DNA from: Sophora flavescens
Lineage: Eukaryota > Streptophyta > Magnoliopsida > Fabales > Fabaceae
Reading direction: 5' to 3'
DNA: 64,000 nt
Assembly: GCA_030762895.1 (NCBI GenBank)
Contig: CM061067.1
Coordinates: forward strand, 165,476,518 to 165,540,517
In this document: piece after piece, positions 53,652 to 64,000 of the stretch
Layout: the number at the start of each line of letters is the position of its first letter
How positions within the stretch are numbered: position 1 is the stretch's first letter
Notes under the pieces: generated by a model
The model's input: the letters and a program-made list of their open reading frames with translations, nothing else
What the model was told of the DNA's origin: nothing
The model's database searches: none
Program-made: the position numbers and the translations under genes

Positions 53652-54613
53652 TGAAAATTTCTTATCAGGCTATCATCAAACTTGACATGAATACATTCTT
53701 CTACCACTAAAGTTTTAGAATTATAAACTCTAAAGCCTTTTGAAGTTTCAGAATATCCTAACAAGATTCCATTATATACTTTTGCATCAAACTTGCCAAG
53801 TAGATCCTTAGTGTTTAGTATATAGCATTTACAACCAAAAGGGTGCAAATAAGATATGTTGGGTTTTCGTCCTTTCCACAGTTCATAAGGAGTCTTGTTC
53901 AGGAGAGGTCTAATGTATATTATGTTCTGAATGTAGCAGGCAATGTTAACAGCTTCAGCCCAAAAGTGTCTAGGGACATAGTTGTCATTGAGCATAGTAC
54001 TAGCCATCTCTTGAGGAGGTTTGTTCTTTCTCTCAATCACACCATTTTGCCGTGTTGTTCTAGGTATTGAGAAGTTGTGAAGAATACCACTTTCTTCACA
54101 GAACTTATGAAATAACTCATTTTCAAACTCTCCCCCAAGGTCACTTCTGATAGAAGGTATACACATGCCTTTTTTAGTCTGTACACGTTTGCAGAATACA
54201 AAAAGGACCTTGAAAGACTCATCCTTGTGAGCTAGGAACATAACCCATGTCCATCTAGTATAGTCGTCTACTATGACAAGACCATATTTCTTACCACTGA
54301 TAAAAGCGGTCCTTGTTGGACCAAAGAGATCAATGTGTAGCATTTCTAGTGGTCTATTGGTATTAACAACATTCATAGATTCAAAAGAACCTTTGACTTG
54401 TTTTCCCTTTTGACATGCATCACATAGAACATCAGATTTGAACTTAAGGTTTGGTAATCCTCTCACGAGGTTATGCTTATTTAGCTTTTAAATTAATTTC
54501 AAGCTTGCATGACCTAGCCTTTTGTGCCAAATCCATCGCTCATCTTCAACGGACACTAGGCATGAGACACTTTGATTTGAGAGATCCTATATGTCAATCT
54601 TATAAAGGTTGTT
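53645..54613 (-). pseudogene. pol: Copia integrase
   Basis: The HHCC finger (WHKRLGHASLKL, then CDACQKGKQ) is split by a TAA in the finger near 54488. The catalytic core has MLHIDLFGPTRTAFISGKKY, SDLGGEFENELFHKFCEESG (His-to-Leu relative to the usual SDHGGEF) and RTTRQNGVIERKNKPPQEMA, with the D, D and E residues present. The GKFDAK...GILLGYS...FRVYN C-terminal region follows. The frame from 54466 to 53645 is otherwise open. Confidence 0.9.
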
Positions 54614-55255
54614 TTACCTCTTAGCAGTGAATAAAAGTGATCCATCATATTTTTTGACATTACATATGTTCTTATAAAAAGAAACAGCATATCCACTGTC
54701 ACATAATTGACTTATGCTCAGCAGATTATGTTTTAGGTCATTTAATAAAAGAACATTATCAATGGAGGGAAAATGGTGTTTACCAATTTTACATATACCA
54801 GTGATCTTTCCCTTTTGATTTCCTCCAAATGTAACCCAGCCACCATCTTTGTGCCTAAGGTTTTGGAACATACACCTTTCTCCCATCATGTTACGTGAGC
54901 ACCCATTGTCCAAGTACCAAGATGTGTGTTTCTTTCCTGTTGTTAAGCATATCTCAACATCAGTGTATTCCCTTTCTGATGATGTGTAAGCCATGAGACA
55001 GATATTTGCCTCTTCCTCAGCATTATCTTCTTCATCTGATGAAGACAGATCAAGATCCTCCCATGTAGCCATCAAACCTTTCTTCTTTTTTAAGAATTTC
55101 TTTTTATCTTTCAGCTCTGGGCAATCAGCTTTGAAATGACCAGGTTTCTTGCATTCAAAGCATAGGGGTGGACCTTTTTCTTTGGAATCTGACTTTTCCT
55201 TTGAGAATTTCTTGTTGAACTGCTTCCTTCTGAAACCACCCTTCTTTCTCCACAT
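54614..55255 (-). pseudogene. pol: Copia nucleocapsid zinc knuckle and protease
   Basis: A basic segment precedes a classical CCHC knuckle CFECKKPGHFKADC. A Lys-rich and then acidic linker follows, and then the protease motif WYLDNGCSRNMMGE, where Copia elements have DSG-C. The active-site triplet reads D-N-G and the following His is Asn, so catalysis is likely lost. NLLSISQLCDSGYAVSF is the usual protease C-terminal end. Confidence 0.88.
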
Positions 55256-55389
55256 ATGTTGAATCTTCCTGGAGATGAAAGACAGTTCATCCTCATCTGA
55301 CCCTTCATCATTATCAGAAGGTCCAGACTCATCTGATGACTCAGCAACTTTGAGAGCTTTTGATGAACTTGTTTTCTTTACCTTTAGGG

Positions 55390-56046
55390 CAATAGATTTT
55401 ACTTTTCTTGAATTTTATTCTTCATTAAGTTCAAGTTGATGAACCTTGAGAGATCCAAGAAGCTCTTTCAGAGAGAGTATATTTAGGTTTTTGGCTTCCT
55501 GAATAACAGTAACTTTAGGTCTCCATTGCTTGGATAAGCTCCTAAGATTTTTTCTGACATGATCTCTATTTTCATTTTTTTTCCAAGAGATCTGATACTG
55601 TTGGTGATAGTCTGAAATCTCCCAAACATTTGATCTATTATTTCATGATCAGCCATCTTAAACAGTTCATATTGGTGAACCAGCATGCTTATTTTTTATT
55701 CCTTTACTTGGGATGAACCCTCATGAGCTAGAGCAAGAGTATCACAAATTTCTTTGGCAGTATTGCAGCTATGAACTTTGTCATGTTCGGATCTGGTAAT
55801 AGCACACATGAGATAGTGCTTAGCTTTCAGATTCAGCTGATGTTGATTTTTCTGCTCTTGAGTCTATTGGGCTCTAGGAACAGCAGCTCCAGCTTCACCT
55901 CTTGGCTCGGTGTAGCCGGATTCAATAAGCTCCCAGATATCTACATTCTGTGCATCTAAGAAGGCCACCATCCTCTTCTTCCAGTAGTCATAATCTGTTC
56001 CATCAAAGAGAGGAGGTCTGTTGATAGTTTGTCCTTCTGCATCCAT
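55390..56046 (-). pseudogene. gag: Copia gag (UBN2-type)
   Basis: ATG at 56046 (MDAEGQTINRPPLFDGTDYD) is 58 bases downstream of the PBS. It continues YWKKRMVAFLDAQNVDIWEL, a TAG after VPRAQ (Trp expected), QLNLKAKHYLMCAITRSEHD, KEICDTLALAHEGSSQVKE, a stop, MLVHQYELFKMADHEIIDQM and FGRFQTITNSIRSLGK. This is the usual Sirevirus Gag, with at least three nonsense or frameshift changes. Confidence 0.85.
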
Positions 56047-56103
56047 GGTTGTTGGATCACACTCCCTCAGCACTTGTTAGATGTTCAACCCTTTCGAGGC
56101 TGA

Positions 56104-56115
56104 GCTCTGATACCA
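56104..56115 (-). other. PBS of the Sirevirus-like element
   Basis: On the minus strand TGGTATCAGAGC, complementary to the 3' end of initiator tRNA-Met. It lies two bases from the LTR end. Confidence 0.93.
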
Positions 56116-56117
56116 AC

Positions 56118-57729
56118 TGAAGTTGACACAGGTAAACACAAGAGGGGGGGTTGAATTGTGTTTGTTAATAATTTTCGAAAACAATATTTTTCAAAACAAA
56201 TTTCTCATACAAAAAGATTAACACAGAAGTAAGCACACACAAATAGATCTTTTAGAAGCTTAACAAAAGCAATATCAAAACCCCACAGTCAGTACAAACA
56301 AATAAAACGGAAGAGTTTAGGGATAGAAGATTCAAGCAAGATATTTTATCCGGATTCACTATCTTCCAACCAAGAGCTACGTCCAGTCCCTTCGACTTGA
56401 AGGTTTTATCCACTATTTCTCCAAATAGATTACAACCAAGTATTCAACACCTCTCCAGGCTTACAAGTATTCCTTTCTTACCAAGCCTCTCCAGGCTCTA
56501 AATCTAACAAATAGATTTAACTTATGATCTTCTTAACTCACTATGTGTGAGAATATGAAAGTTTAAGATCAGATGAATATTTTCACAATATTCAAACTAA
56601 AAAATTACAAACTTTTTCTTTTGAAAGAATGAAAGAATAAGAGCTTGTTCTAGCTAGTATTGTATTGGCAGAAGTTGGGCTAGCAAAAAAAAAATTTATT
56701 CTTCAGTATCTGAGGTTTTCTATTTATAATGACCTTCTTCTTCACTTTTATTTCTTCAACGGTCATTTTGAATAGTCCCGTTTAGAGATAACATTGAACG
56801 CATAATATCCGTTGTGACTGAAGGTTTTATCTTGTCAATGCTTAAATGTACTCTTGGTTATCAAGGTAGAACGAAATGGAGGCTCATTGTTCTGAGCATT
56901 GCATCTTAAAAACTGTTGTTCCTCCTTTGTGTACAATCCAGCATTTTCCAGCCACAAAGTTGTCATCGTACAGATCATGTTGCAATTTTCAATGTACTAT
57001 TCTGCTTTTTGTATTTCTTTGATGGTACTACGATTTTCTCACATGGAAACAAAGCATTAACTGGATAAAACAAATGGAAATAACAATAATTCTATTGAAT
57101 TAAATATCAATCATTTGAAATAAATTCATTATGGGTCATATTGCATTTATTCATTTTTAGAACAACATATACATAGGAGATAGAAGCTCGTATAATCAAA
57201 AATCTTCGTCCATACAGTTATGTGTAAGAACGAAGTCTATTCATTCTTTCATTTAAACTCGTCCACTGACGTGTCATATTCTATCGTCTATCAAGTCTTT
57301 GGACTTGCTATACCTCAGTGAGTTATCATAATCTTCGTCTGGTGATGTGGCACTTAGAGCTCGTCTACTTGATTATTTTATTTCTCAGTTTATTCAATTC
57401 TACCAATTATTCCCGTCTACTGACATGGCAAACTAGACACGTCTACTTAGAAAATTTTAAGGCTCGTCTTCTCAAACTCTTGTTTATTAAAACAAAAAGA
57501 GAGTAAAATTACCATACGTTTTCAAACATCTCGTCTACACGATTAGACGCGAATTCACTTACCCTTTTCAAGCAGAATTTTATACAAGATATAACTCAAG
57601 TGATTTCAAATAATCCTGCAAAACTGAATAACCTTTGTTAAATAACAACTAACACTTTGCCAAGCAAATTTAATCCTTTTGTTAACATCAAAACTTAGAG
57701 ATTAAATCCAAATCACTTTGGTTCCAACA
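56118..57729 (-). repeat. 5' LTR of the Sirevirus-like element
   Basis: 1612 bp. On the minus strand it starts TGTTGGAACC and ends TGTGTCAACTTCA. The first 484 bp match the 3' LTR remnant. The part below 57246 has no partner in the window. Confidence 0.88.
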
Positions 57730-58612
57730 GAGGCTAGCTGGACGATTAACTTCTCTATCTCGCTTTCTCCCAAAATCTGCAGAAAAAGCAAGACCTTTCT
57801 TTCAGTTTCTGAAAAGACCAAAGGAGTTTACTTGGGTCAAGGAGTGTGAGAAGGCCTTTGAAGATCTGAAACTTTTTCTAGCCTTTCCCCGGATCCTAAC
57901 AAGGTCATAGCTCTGCAAAGATCTGTACTTGTATCTTCCTGTCAATGATTATGCAATCAGTGCAGTAATCATCCAGGAGGAAGAAAAACAACAGATGCCG
58001 GTGTATTATGTTAGCAGAATTCTGAAAGATGTAGAAACATGGTACCAAGTAATTGAAAAGCTCGCCCTTGCTTTAGTCATGGCGGCCCAGAGGTTACGAC
58101 CTTACTTTCAATCACACCAAGTTATAGTCAAAACATATCATCCAACAAAGCAAGTGCTCAGAAAATCTGATCTGGCAGGACGAATGATAGCTTGGTCAGT
58201 GGAGCTGTCAGAGTTCGGCTTGCAATATGAATCGAGGGGACCAATGAAAGCACACTGTCTCTCCGACTTCATTGCCAAGCTCTCTTTAAAGCTGAGCTCC
58301 GAACCCTTCATTTGGCTTCTTTATGTTGATGGTTCATCCAACGTGAAAGGAAGCGGAGCTGGAATAATTCTTGAAGGTCCAGGTGATCTAGTCCTTGAGC
58401 AATCCTTGAAGTTTGGCTTCAATGCCTCAAATCATCAAGCAAAGTATGAGACCCTTATTGCAGGACTAATGCTAGCTAAAGAAGTTGGAGTCAAAGAGTT
58501 GAAGTGCCGAAGTGACTCACAACTGGTAACAGGACAACTCTCGGGTGATTATAAAACAAAGGATCCACAATTGACCAGGTATCTTTGTAAAGTTAATAGT
58601 TTAATTTTATAA
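57730..58612 (+). pseudogene. pol: Tat pol: RT end, RNase H and second (archaeal-type) RNase H
   Basis: Starts abruptly at the Copia LTR border with RLAGRLTSLSRFLPKSAEKA (RT thumb). After a TAG comes the Gypsy RNase H (LYLYLPVNDYAISAVIIQEE, PVYYVSRILKDVETWYQVIE). Then the second RNase H of Tat elements follows: LLYVDGSSNVKGSGAGIILE, SNHQAKYETLIAGLMLAKEV, ELKCRSDSQLVTGQLSG. The dual RNase H identifies the Tat clade. The upstream pol and gag are missing. Confidence 0.85.
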
Positions 58613-59474
58613 TTTGACAATTTTACTACTGAACATATACCTCGCGAGGAAAATTCCAGGGCAAATCTATTGTCTAAGTTGGCTAGCACCAAAAAAGCTG
58701 GCCAGCTGCGAACATTTATTCAGGAAAATCTCCCTGAGCCGAGCATAAAGAGTGTCTAGGTTATGATGATCGAGCACTATGATCGGGGCTGGATGACACC
58801 CTTTTGGGATTTCCTAGCCTCGGACAAATTGCCTAATGATACCAAAGAGGCAAAGAAAACCCGACTGAAGTCTTCTCATTACACCATCCGAGATGGAGAG
58901 TTATACAAAAGAGGATTCTCGATGCCTTTGTTAAAATTCATATCAAGGGAGCAATCCGAGTATGTAATGGATGAAATGCATAGAGGAATCAGTGGAATGC
59001 ACTCCAGTGGCCGATCTCTAGCAGCTTGGGTTCTGCGAACAGGTTTCTATTGGCCAACCATGAGAGCAGACTGTGCTGCCTGGACTAACAAGTGTGATCC
59101 TTGTCAAAAGTTCGCCAATGTGGCGCGAGTACCAGGAGAAGAACTCCCATTCCATGTTCTATCCTTGCCCTTTTACCATGTGGGGGATGGACATTGTTGG
59201 TCCTTTCCCTGTTGCAAAAGTCCAAGTCAGGTTCTTGCTAGTAGGGGTAGATTACTTCACTAAGTGGATTGAGGCCGAACCATTGGCTACCATAACAGCT
59301 AAAAAGGTTCAGAGTTTCATGTGGAAAAGTATCATATGCATACATGGCCTACCTTATGCAATTGTCATTGATAATGGAAAGCAATTCACTGATAATGGCC
59401 TTAAAGAGTTCTACTCCAACCTCGAAATCAAACATAAGGTGGCCTCAGTTGAGCATCCACAAACAAATGGGTAA
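58613..59474 (+). pseudogene. pol: Tat pol: integrase N-terminal part and core
   Basis: After stops near 58610 and 58760 come the finger (DEMHRGISGMHSSGRSLAAW, CDPCQKFANVARVPGEELPF) and, after a frameshift near 59165, the core (MWGMDIVGPFPVAKVQVRFL, GVDYFTKWIEAEPLATITAK, AIVIDNGKQF, HPQTNG). A TAA follows HPQTNG. Confidence 0.85.
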
Positions 59475-60024
59475 GTCGAGGCAGCTAACAAAGTCATCCT
59501 AAACGAGCTCAAAAAAAGGTTAGATAGATCAAAAGGGGCATGGGTCGAAGAGCTACCAAGCATTCTATGGGCTTACCATTGCTCACCACAGTCATCGACT
59601 GGGGAAACACCATTCAGACTAACCTATGGAACCGATGCAATGATTCCGGTCGAGCTTGGAGAGCTATCTTTTAGAAGGCAACATCATGACCAAAGCAAAA
59701 ATGAAGAAGAAATCCGAGTTGAGCTTGACATGGTAGAAGAAGTCCGAGATGAAGCAAAAATCAGGGAAGAACTATGCAAGCAGAAAGTAACTCGGAAGTA
59801 CAACTCAACGTTGCGGCCAGGGGGGTTCGTGCAAGGTGACTTAGTGCTGAGACTATAGAATGATGCAAGAAAAGAATCCAAAGACGGTAAACTCGCAGCA
59901 AACTGGTCTGGCCCATTCCGAGTAGCTGAAAGTCTAGGAAATGGTGCTTATAGGCTAGAAGAGTTATCAGGAAAGGCTGTTCCAAGAACATGGAACACTT
60001 TCCACCTTAAATTTTATTTTAGTT
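59475..60024 (+). pseudogene. pol: Tat pol: integrase C-terminal part
   Basis: Continues in frame after the TAA with VEAANKVILNELKKRLDRSK, WAYHCSPQSSTGETPFRLTY, GTDAMIPVELGELSFRR, a stop at 59856 and WSGPFRVAESLGNGAYRLEE, ending at TAG 60022-60024. The catalytic Glu is present in VEAAN. Confidence 0.85.
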
Positions 60025-60987
60025 AAAGCTTAATTATGTAAAGCAGGTGATGTACTCTTTTTCCTACCCTGGTATTTTTCCCAAGTGGTTTTGTCCAGGA
60101 AGGTTTTAACGAGGCACACCTGGGTAAATAAATGAATAAAGTCTATTTCAGTTATATTATTTCACAAGGAACTGTCATATGGCTAAGAATTCATTTGTCT
60201 TTGTAAAACTAAAAGACCTAAAATGGTTGACCGAGCTAAAATTGATCGAGTTGAAGTCGAAATTCCGGACCTAAAAAGGCAAAATTAAAGACCTAAAAAG
60301 GTTGACCGAGCTCTAAAAAGGTAAAATTAAAGACCTAAAATGGTTGACCGAGCTACAATCACCGAGTTGAAGTCGAAATGCCAGACCTGAAAAGGCAAAA
60401 CTAAAAGACCAAAAAAGGTGGACCAAGCTAAAGTCGAAAGGCAGAGCCCAAGTGACCAAAAGAGCTAAAATCGAAAAGCCGAACCTAAAGGTAAATAAAA
60501 ACCTAGGGACGTGAACACGAACTTAAAAAGGTCAACCGAGCTGAAATCGGCCGAGTTAAAGTCGAAATGCTTGACCTGAAAAAAGTAAAGCAACAACCTG
60601 AAAAAGGTAACCGAGCTAAATTCAACCGAGTGAATGTCGAAAGGCCAAACCTAAGAGGCAAGGAAATAACTTAAGACATGTGGTAATTAAAAACCTAGGG
60701 AAGATATATACATTGAAGGGGGCCGAGCTCAAAAGCTCAAAAAGGCTGACGTGTAATACCGAGAATTAAGGGCGAGTACAAACTTAAACTTAAAAAGTTA
60801 AGGATACGGCTTTGTAGCCGGTGAAAAACTTAGGAAATTTTCCAAGTGTTGAAGCAAGTCTCAATGCTGGAAAGTAAAGTTGTTATAACAGAAAAAGGGC
60901 ATATCCCTAGGTACAAAAAGTCCCAAAAGAAAAAGGGCATTGCTCTAAAAAACAAAATACATGATGAAAAAAGAGAATATTTCTAAG
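60025..60987 (+). repeat. Degenerate repeats between Tat pol and antisense ORF
   Basis: Many variants of gaccgagctaaa, gttgaagtcgaaa and gacctaaaaaggcaaaa are spaced 40-70 bp apart between about 60215 and 60760. There is no coding frame. Similar A-rich degenerate repeats are common in the 3' part of Tat elements. Confidence 0.65.
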
Positions 60988-61863
60988 TTACTCGTGGGCA
61001 TCCCCATAAGCAACAGTTTCATTAGGAGTAGAGTTGAGAACATCTTCAACACCAGGGGGAACAACCGAGACCGGATCAGCCATCACCATCTCACCCTCAC
61101 CGTTTCTTCCATCCTCGGCAGCTGGTTCTTCCATCCCTTCTTCTTCTTCTTCTTCTTCTTCTTCTTCTTCTTCTTCTTCTTCTTCTTCTTCTTCTTCTTC
61201 TTCTTCTTCTTCTTCTTCTTCCTCAAGTTCGGACAAAGGAACCATGACACCATCTTTGTTGAAGTCCTTGTCCACGTCGGCTCAAGAGAAGTCGGCATCA
61301 AGGTTGAAGCATTCAAGCTGCTTCATAGAACGAGAAAACCCCCTGACATGCTCTCTCATAATGCTGGCCACAGCTTCATCAACATCGTCCTGAAGCTTGC
61401 AGTTGGCCTCCCTATCAGTCTCTAAAGACTTTCGAAGTTGAGCAAGGGATGAATGCAAGTCTTCCGTAGCCTTTTGGAAGTGAGCCTTCTCTTCCTTCTC
61501 CCTATCAAGTTCAGACTGAAGAGAAGTGTAAGCCTTCTCATGCTCGACTTTCTGAGCCTTCAGCTGGCCAATAGCTCGGGCTTAGTTCTCACACTTTGCC
61601 ACGGCCTGAGCCAATTCATCTCGAACCAGCAAAGCTCGAAAGGCATCGGCCTTCATTGACTCCATTTTCTTCACGTTGTCGAAGAGTTGATGACTCCAAA
61701 AACGGGTGATGGAAGTGATCCTGAGGGCATAGGCTGCAGCAGCTTCCATGCTCTCATCAGTACCTTTCTCCAACAAAAGTCGAGCATTGGAGGGTGTGAA
61801 AACTAGGCCGTCGGTGAGAGGACCAAGGTTGAATTCGTTGCTCTAGAGCGAGCCGAAGCCAGT
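60988..61863 (-). pseudogene. Antisense ORF (aORF) of the Tat element with poly-Glu tract
   Basis: Read on the minus strand from the LTR border: LEKGTDESMEAAAAYALRIT, FWSHQLFDNVKKMESMKADA, a TAA/TAG region, then a coiled-coil-like segment (HSSLAQLRKSLETDREANCK). A poly-Glu run from the trinucleotide repeat follows, and the ORF ends ETVAYGDAHE. Some Tat elements carry an ORF of unknown function antisense to pol near the 3' LTR, and this fits by position and strand. Its 5' end is cut off at 61864 by another LTR. It is broken by at least two stops. Confidence 0.6.
61138..61221. repeat. (TTC)28 / (GAA)28 trinucleotide repeat
   Basis: 28 uninterrupted TTC triplets, encoding Glu on the minus strand within the aORF. 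Confidence 0.95.
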
Positions 61864-62951
61864 TGTCGCGATCGTCCCGTCCAGGCACCGCGAAAAAAGG
61901 GGAGATAAAAAGACTGAGGAGTCGCCACTAAAATTTTTATTGGGAAAATCTTAGAAAACCCAATTATTTAAAGGTAAACTGGTCTAAAAAGAGAGAGATG
62001 CGGTGGAGTCCGCGACTGAGACGACTGAGACGACTGAGGCGCGGTGGTTTTTACGAGCAGGGACACAGGTCAGACTAAGTTTCTTTAACTTTCATAATTG
62101 CATTTAAGAGAAAACAATTAAAACTCGTGGTGGTTTGTTTTACTGAAAAGTGAGAACCAAAGAGAATCAAGCTATTATGGATAAGTGGCGTCATCTGTTA
62201 AAGAAACATGTGATTGTGAAAACAAAGTAAGTCAAGGGTAATAGGAAGATAAACATCAAGTAAGCCAAGGGTGATGGGTCAAACTCGAAACCGAGGTTAA
62301 GTCGGACGTGGTGATTGACGCGGCGACGGCAGAGTGAATGCATGTGTGGGGATGGGAACAGTTGAGGGTGTTGGGATGTCAGAAACAAATATTCTTTTAT
62401 TGTTTTTTTTTTGAAAGCAGAAACAGAGAATGGAGAAGAAAATAAGGAAGAATCCTAAGTGTGTTTTCTGTGTTTTTTTCCTTTTCTTCCTCCTCCTTTG
62501 GTCACTGTTCAATGCAATATATAGCACAAAAAAAAAGAAGATGACAAATCTTCTTGTTAGGCCAGCTGGTGTGGGTACAAGTAGTGGGGAGCAAATCAGT
62601 CTTTGCTCCACCACCTTGCAGGGGCAGCCATGGTGCAAGGGTAGCACTGTACCATTATCCCTCTTTTCTTTGAAAAAGAAGATGACAAAGAGGGGTACAA
62701 GCATGGGAGCAGATTTTTAAAATTTTTACTTTTTTACTTTTTTTATTTTAACAAATCAGAATAATAAAAAAACAATTTTTGGTTGGGTTTGGGATAATGG
62801 GCCCAAAAGATAACTTGGAACAAAAACGAAAATGGGCTCCATTTGATGATGAATGGGCCCAGAATAAAAACATTTTATTTTTATTTTTATTTTTGTCTAT
62901 TATTTTCTTCAAAACATTAATTAAAATTCCGTGCAAAAATAGGTATTCACA
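61864..62951 (-). repeat. 3' LTR of a second Ogre-like element
   Basis: On the minus strand it begins TGTGAATACC directly after a polypurine tract and ends GATCGCGACA, 1088 bp. Start and end resemble those of the LTR at 8239-10541, including a GTGGCGACTCC word before the end. A TATA-like GCTATATATTGC (minus, near 62520) marks a promoter. It is inserted in the aORF. The rest of the element lies beyond the right edge. Confidence 0.7.
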
Positions 62952-63033
62952 GCTGCCCCTCTTTACTTGTTTCTTATTAGATAGTAGGTGTAACCGTAGT
63001 TAACCTATTATCGTTATAAGAAACGAGTAAAGA
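62952..63033 (-). other. Polypurine tract and 18-bp stem-loop of the second Ogre-like element
   Basis: Minus AGTAAAGAGGGGCAGC touches the LTR start. Tctttacttgtttcttat (62960-62977) and ataagaaacgagtaaaga (63016-63033) form an 18-bp stem with one G-T pair and a 38-base loop. Confidence 0.7.
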
Positions 63034-63086
63034 CATTTTCTCCAATTTTGGTCGGAGTTCACTGATAAGTAAACGGATGCATAATT

Positions 63087-63750
63087 AAAAGCTTACGGGA
63101 TGGACTGCCCGTAGAAGCTCGAACAAAAAGATAAAAAGCTTGCGGAGTCGTTTGTCCGCTGAAGCTTGAACTAGCAGAGCTTACGGGGTACGGTACTCGT
63201 CGAAGCTTGACAGAAAGGTTAAAAGCTTGCGGAGTCGGTTATCCGCTGAAGCTTGAAAGCAAAATGGGAAAAGCTTGCGGAGTCGGGTATCCGCCAAAGC
63301 TTGAAAAGAAATGTTAAAAGCTTACGGAGTCGGTTGTCCGCTGAAGCTTGAAAGGAAGGGTTAAAAGCTTACGGATTCGGTTATCCGCTGAAGCTTGAAA
63401 GGAAGGGTTAAAAGCTTACGGAGTCGGTTGTCCGCTGAAGCTTGAAAAGGAATGTTAAAGGCTTACAGAGTCGGTGGTCCGCTGAAGCTTGAAAGAAAAT
63501 AAGAAGCATGCGGAGTTGGTTATCCGCTGAAGCTTGACAAGAAATGTTAGAAGCTTACGGAGTCGGTTGTCCGCTGAAGCTTGAAAAGAAATGTTAAAAG
63601 CTTACGGAGTCGGTTATCCGCTGAAGCTTGAAAAGAAATATTAAAAGCTTACGGAGTCAGTTATCCGCTGAAGCTTGAAAGCAAAAGGATTAAAAGCTTG
63701 CGGAGTCGGTTATCCGTGGAAGCTTGAAATGAAACATTAAAAGCCTGCGA
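63087..63750. repeat. 47-bp minisatellite, about 14 units, in the Ogre-like 3' UTR
   Basis: Unit: AAAAGCTTACGGAGTCGGTT, then GTCCGCTGAAGCTTGAAAAG, then AAATGTT. Each unit has two AAGCTT words and a GCGGA...TCCGC dyad, so it can fold on itself. Length varies from 43 to 49 bp and edge units are more diverged. Tandem repeats in the 3' UTR are a known trait of Ogre elements. Confidence 0.93.
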
Positions 63751-64000
63751 TGTTTGTGCAATTTACTGAGTTTTGTGCTCACAAGAAGAGAAACAATTGC
63801 AATGCATGATGCCAGAAATGTCCTATATGCTTGATGAAAACCTCAAATGATTTCAATGCAACACAAGGAAAGCTTGTAATATTACTATTTTTATTTTTTT
63901 TCATCTTTTAGGTGGTTTTTATTGTCACCCTTGACCCCTTAAAGTGTTGATCACAGACAAGCTCTGAGATGAACTAAAACATGTTCTGTCTTCGTGGAGA
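63751..64000 (-). other. Further 3' UTR of the second Ogre-like element
   Basis: AT-rich, no reading frame, continues past the window edge. Confidence 0.45.

Larger units (their letters stand above)
42655..57729 (-). mobile_element. Sirevirus-like Ty1/Copia element, 3' LTR truncated
   Basis: Minus-strand order: full 5' LTR (56118-57729), iMet-type PBS (56104-56115), gag, protease, integrase, RT, RNase H, envelope-like ORF, multiple polypurine tracts, and a 488-bp remnant of the 3' LTR (42655-43142). Gene order PR-INT-RT-RNH is diagnostic of Copia. An extra ORF after pol and repeated PPTs point to the Sirevirus lineage. It contains a 4,053-bp solo LTR. Because the 3' LTR is broken no TSD can be found. 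Confidence 0.88.

Noticed and set aside
57730..60024. Direct continuation of the Tat gag at 7721-8238 as one element
   Set aside because: Lineage and strand agree, but RT N-terminal part, protease and most of gag are absent and no junction proves it. Kept only as a possibility.
62191..63003. Frames of 60-135 codons in the second Ogre-like LTR
   Set aside because: They lie in LTR promoter and leader sequence on both strands with homopolymer-driven composition.

Overview
The window is plant nuclear DNA, most likely from a eudicot. It holds one intron-containing gene at the left end. From about 7.1 kb to the right edge it is a dense nest of LTR retrotransposons: Tat, Ogre-like, Athila, Sirevirus/Copia and a probable chromovirus LTR. 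There is no bacterial or viral gene organisation. The species cannot be named from the sequence.

Left end (1-7123): the probable right end of a hAT-like element (to 704); a three-exon gene on the + strand (861-2276) for a plant-type single-pass membrane protein with a Cys-rich motif; then about 4.6 kb of gene-poor AT-rich DNA holding a hairpin repeat, a SINE-like insertion with an imperfect 14-bp target-site duplication, a TA microsatellite and an LTR-like fragment.

Nest, left part (7124-11844 and 38341-42654): a Tat-lineage Ty3/Gypsy 5' LTR, PBS and gag start are interrupted at 8238 by an Ogre-like element (LTR 8239-10541, PBS, leader, ORF1, gag; all + strand, decayed). A complete Athila-type element on the - strand (11845-38335, TSD TTTCA) sits in the Ogre-like leader. 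Inside that Athila element is a 15.1-kb block (15714-30805, TSD CATCA) with four LTRs and three internal regions of a pol-less Athila relative, arranged LTR-int-LTR-int-LTR-int-LTR. The Ogre-like gag is broken near 41.63 kb and its 3' part lies inverted next to a truncated Copia LTR.

Nest, right part (42655-64000): a Sirevirus-like Copia element on the - strand (gag, protease, integrase, RT, RNase H, envelope-like ORF) has a full 5' LTR and a broken 3' LTR. A 944-bp tandem duplication lies in its envelope-like ORF, and a 4,053-bp solo LTR (TSD GTGTG) sits in one of the two copies. Then follow a Tat pol 3' half on +, an antisense ORF with about 28 consecutive GAA/TTC triplets, and the 3' LTR, PPT and minisatellite of a second Ogre-like element on the - strand that runs off the window.

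The two strongest observations are the four-LTR tandem array, and a palindromic cassette (TCACGGCCGTGA followed by TCACGGCC-n-GGCCGTGA) that recurs in the LTRs of at least three different retroelement families here. Nearly all pol genes are dead from stops, frameshifts or catalytic changes. The gag-like ORF of the tandem array and the Athila env-position ORF are the longest uninterrupted frames outside the Athila pol.
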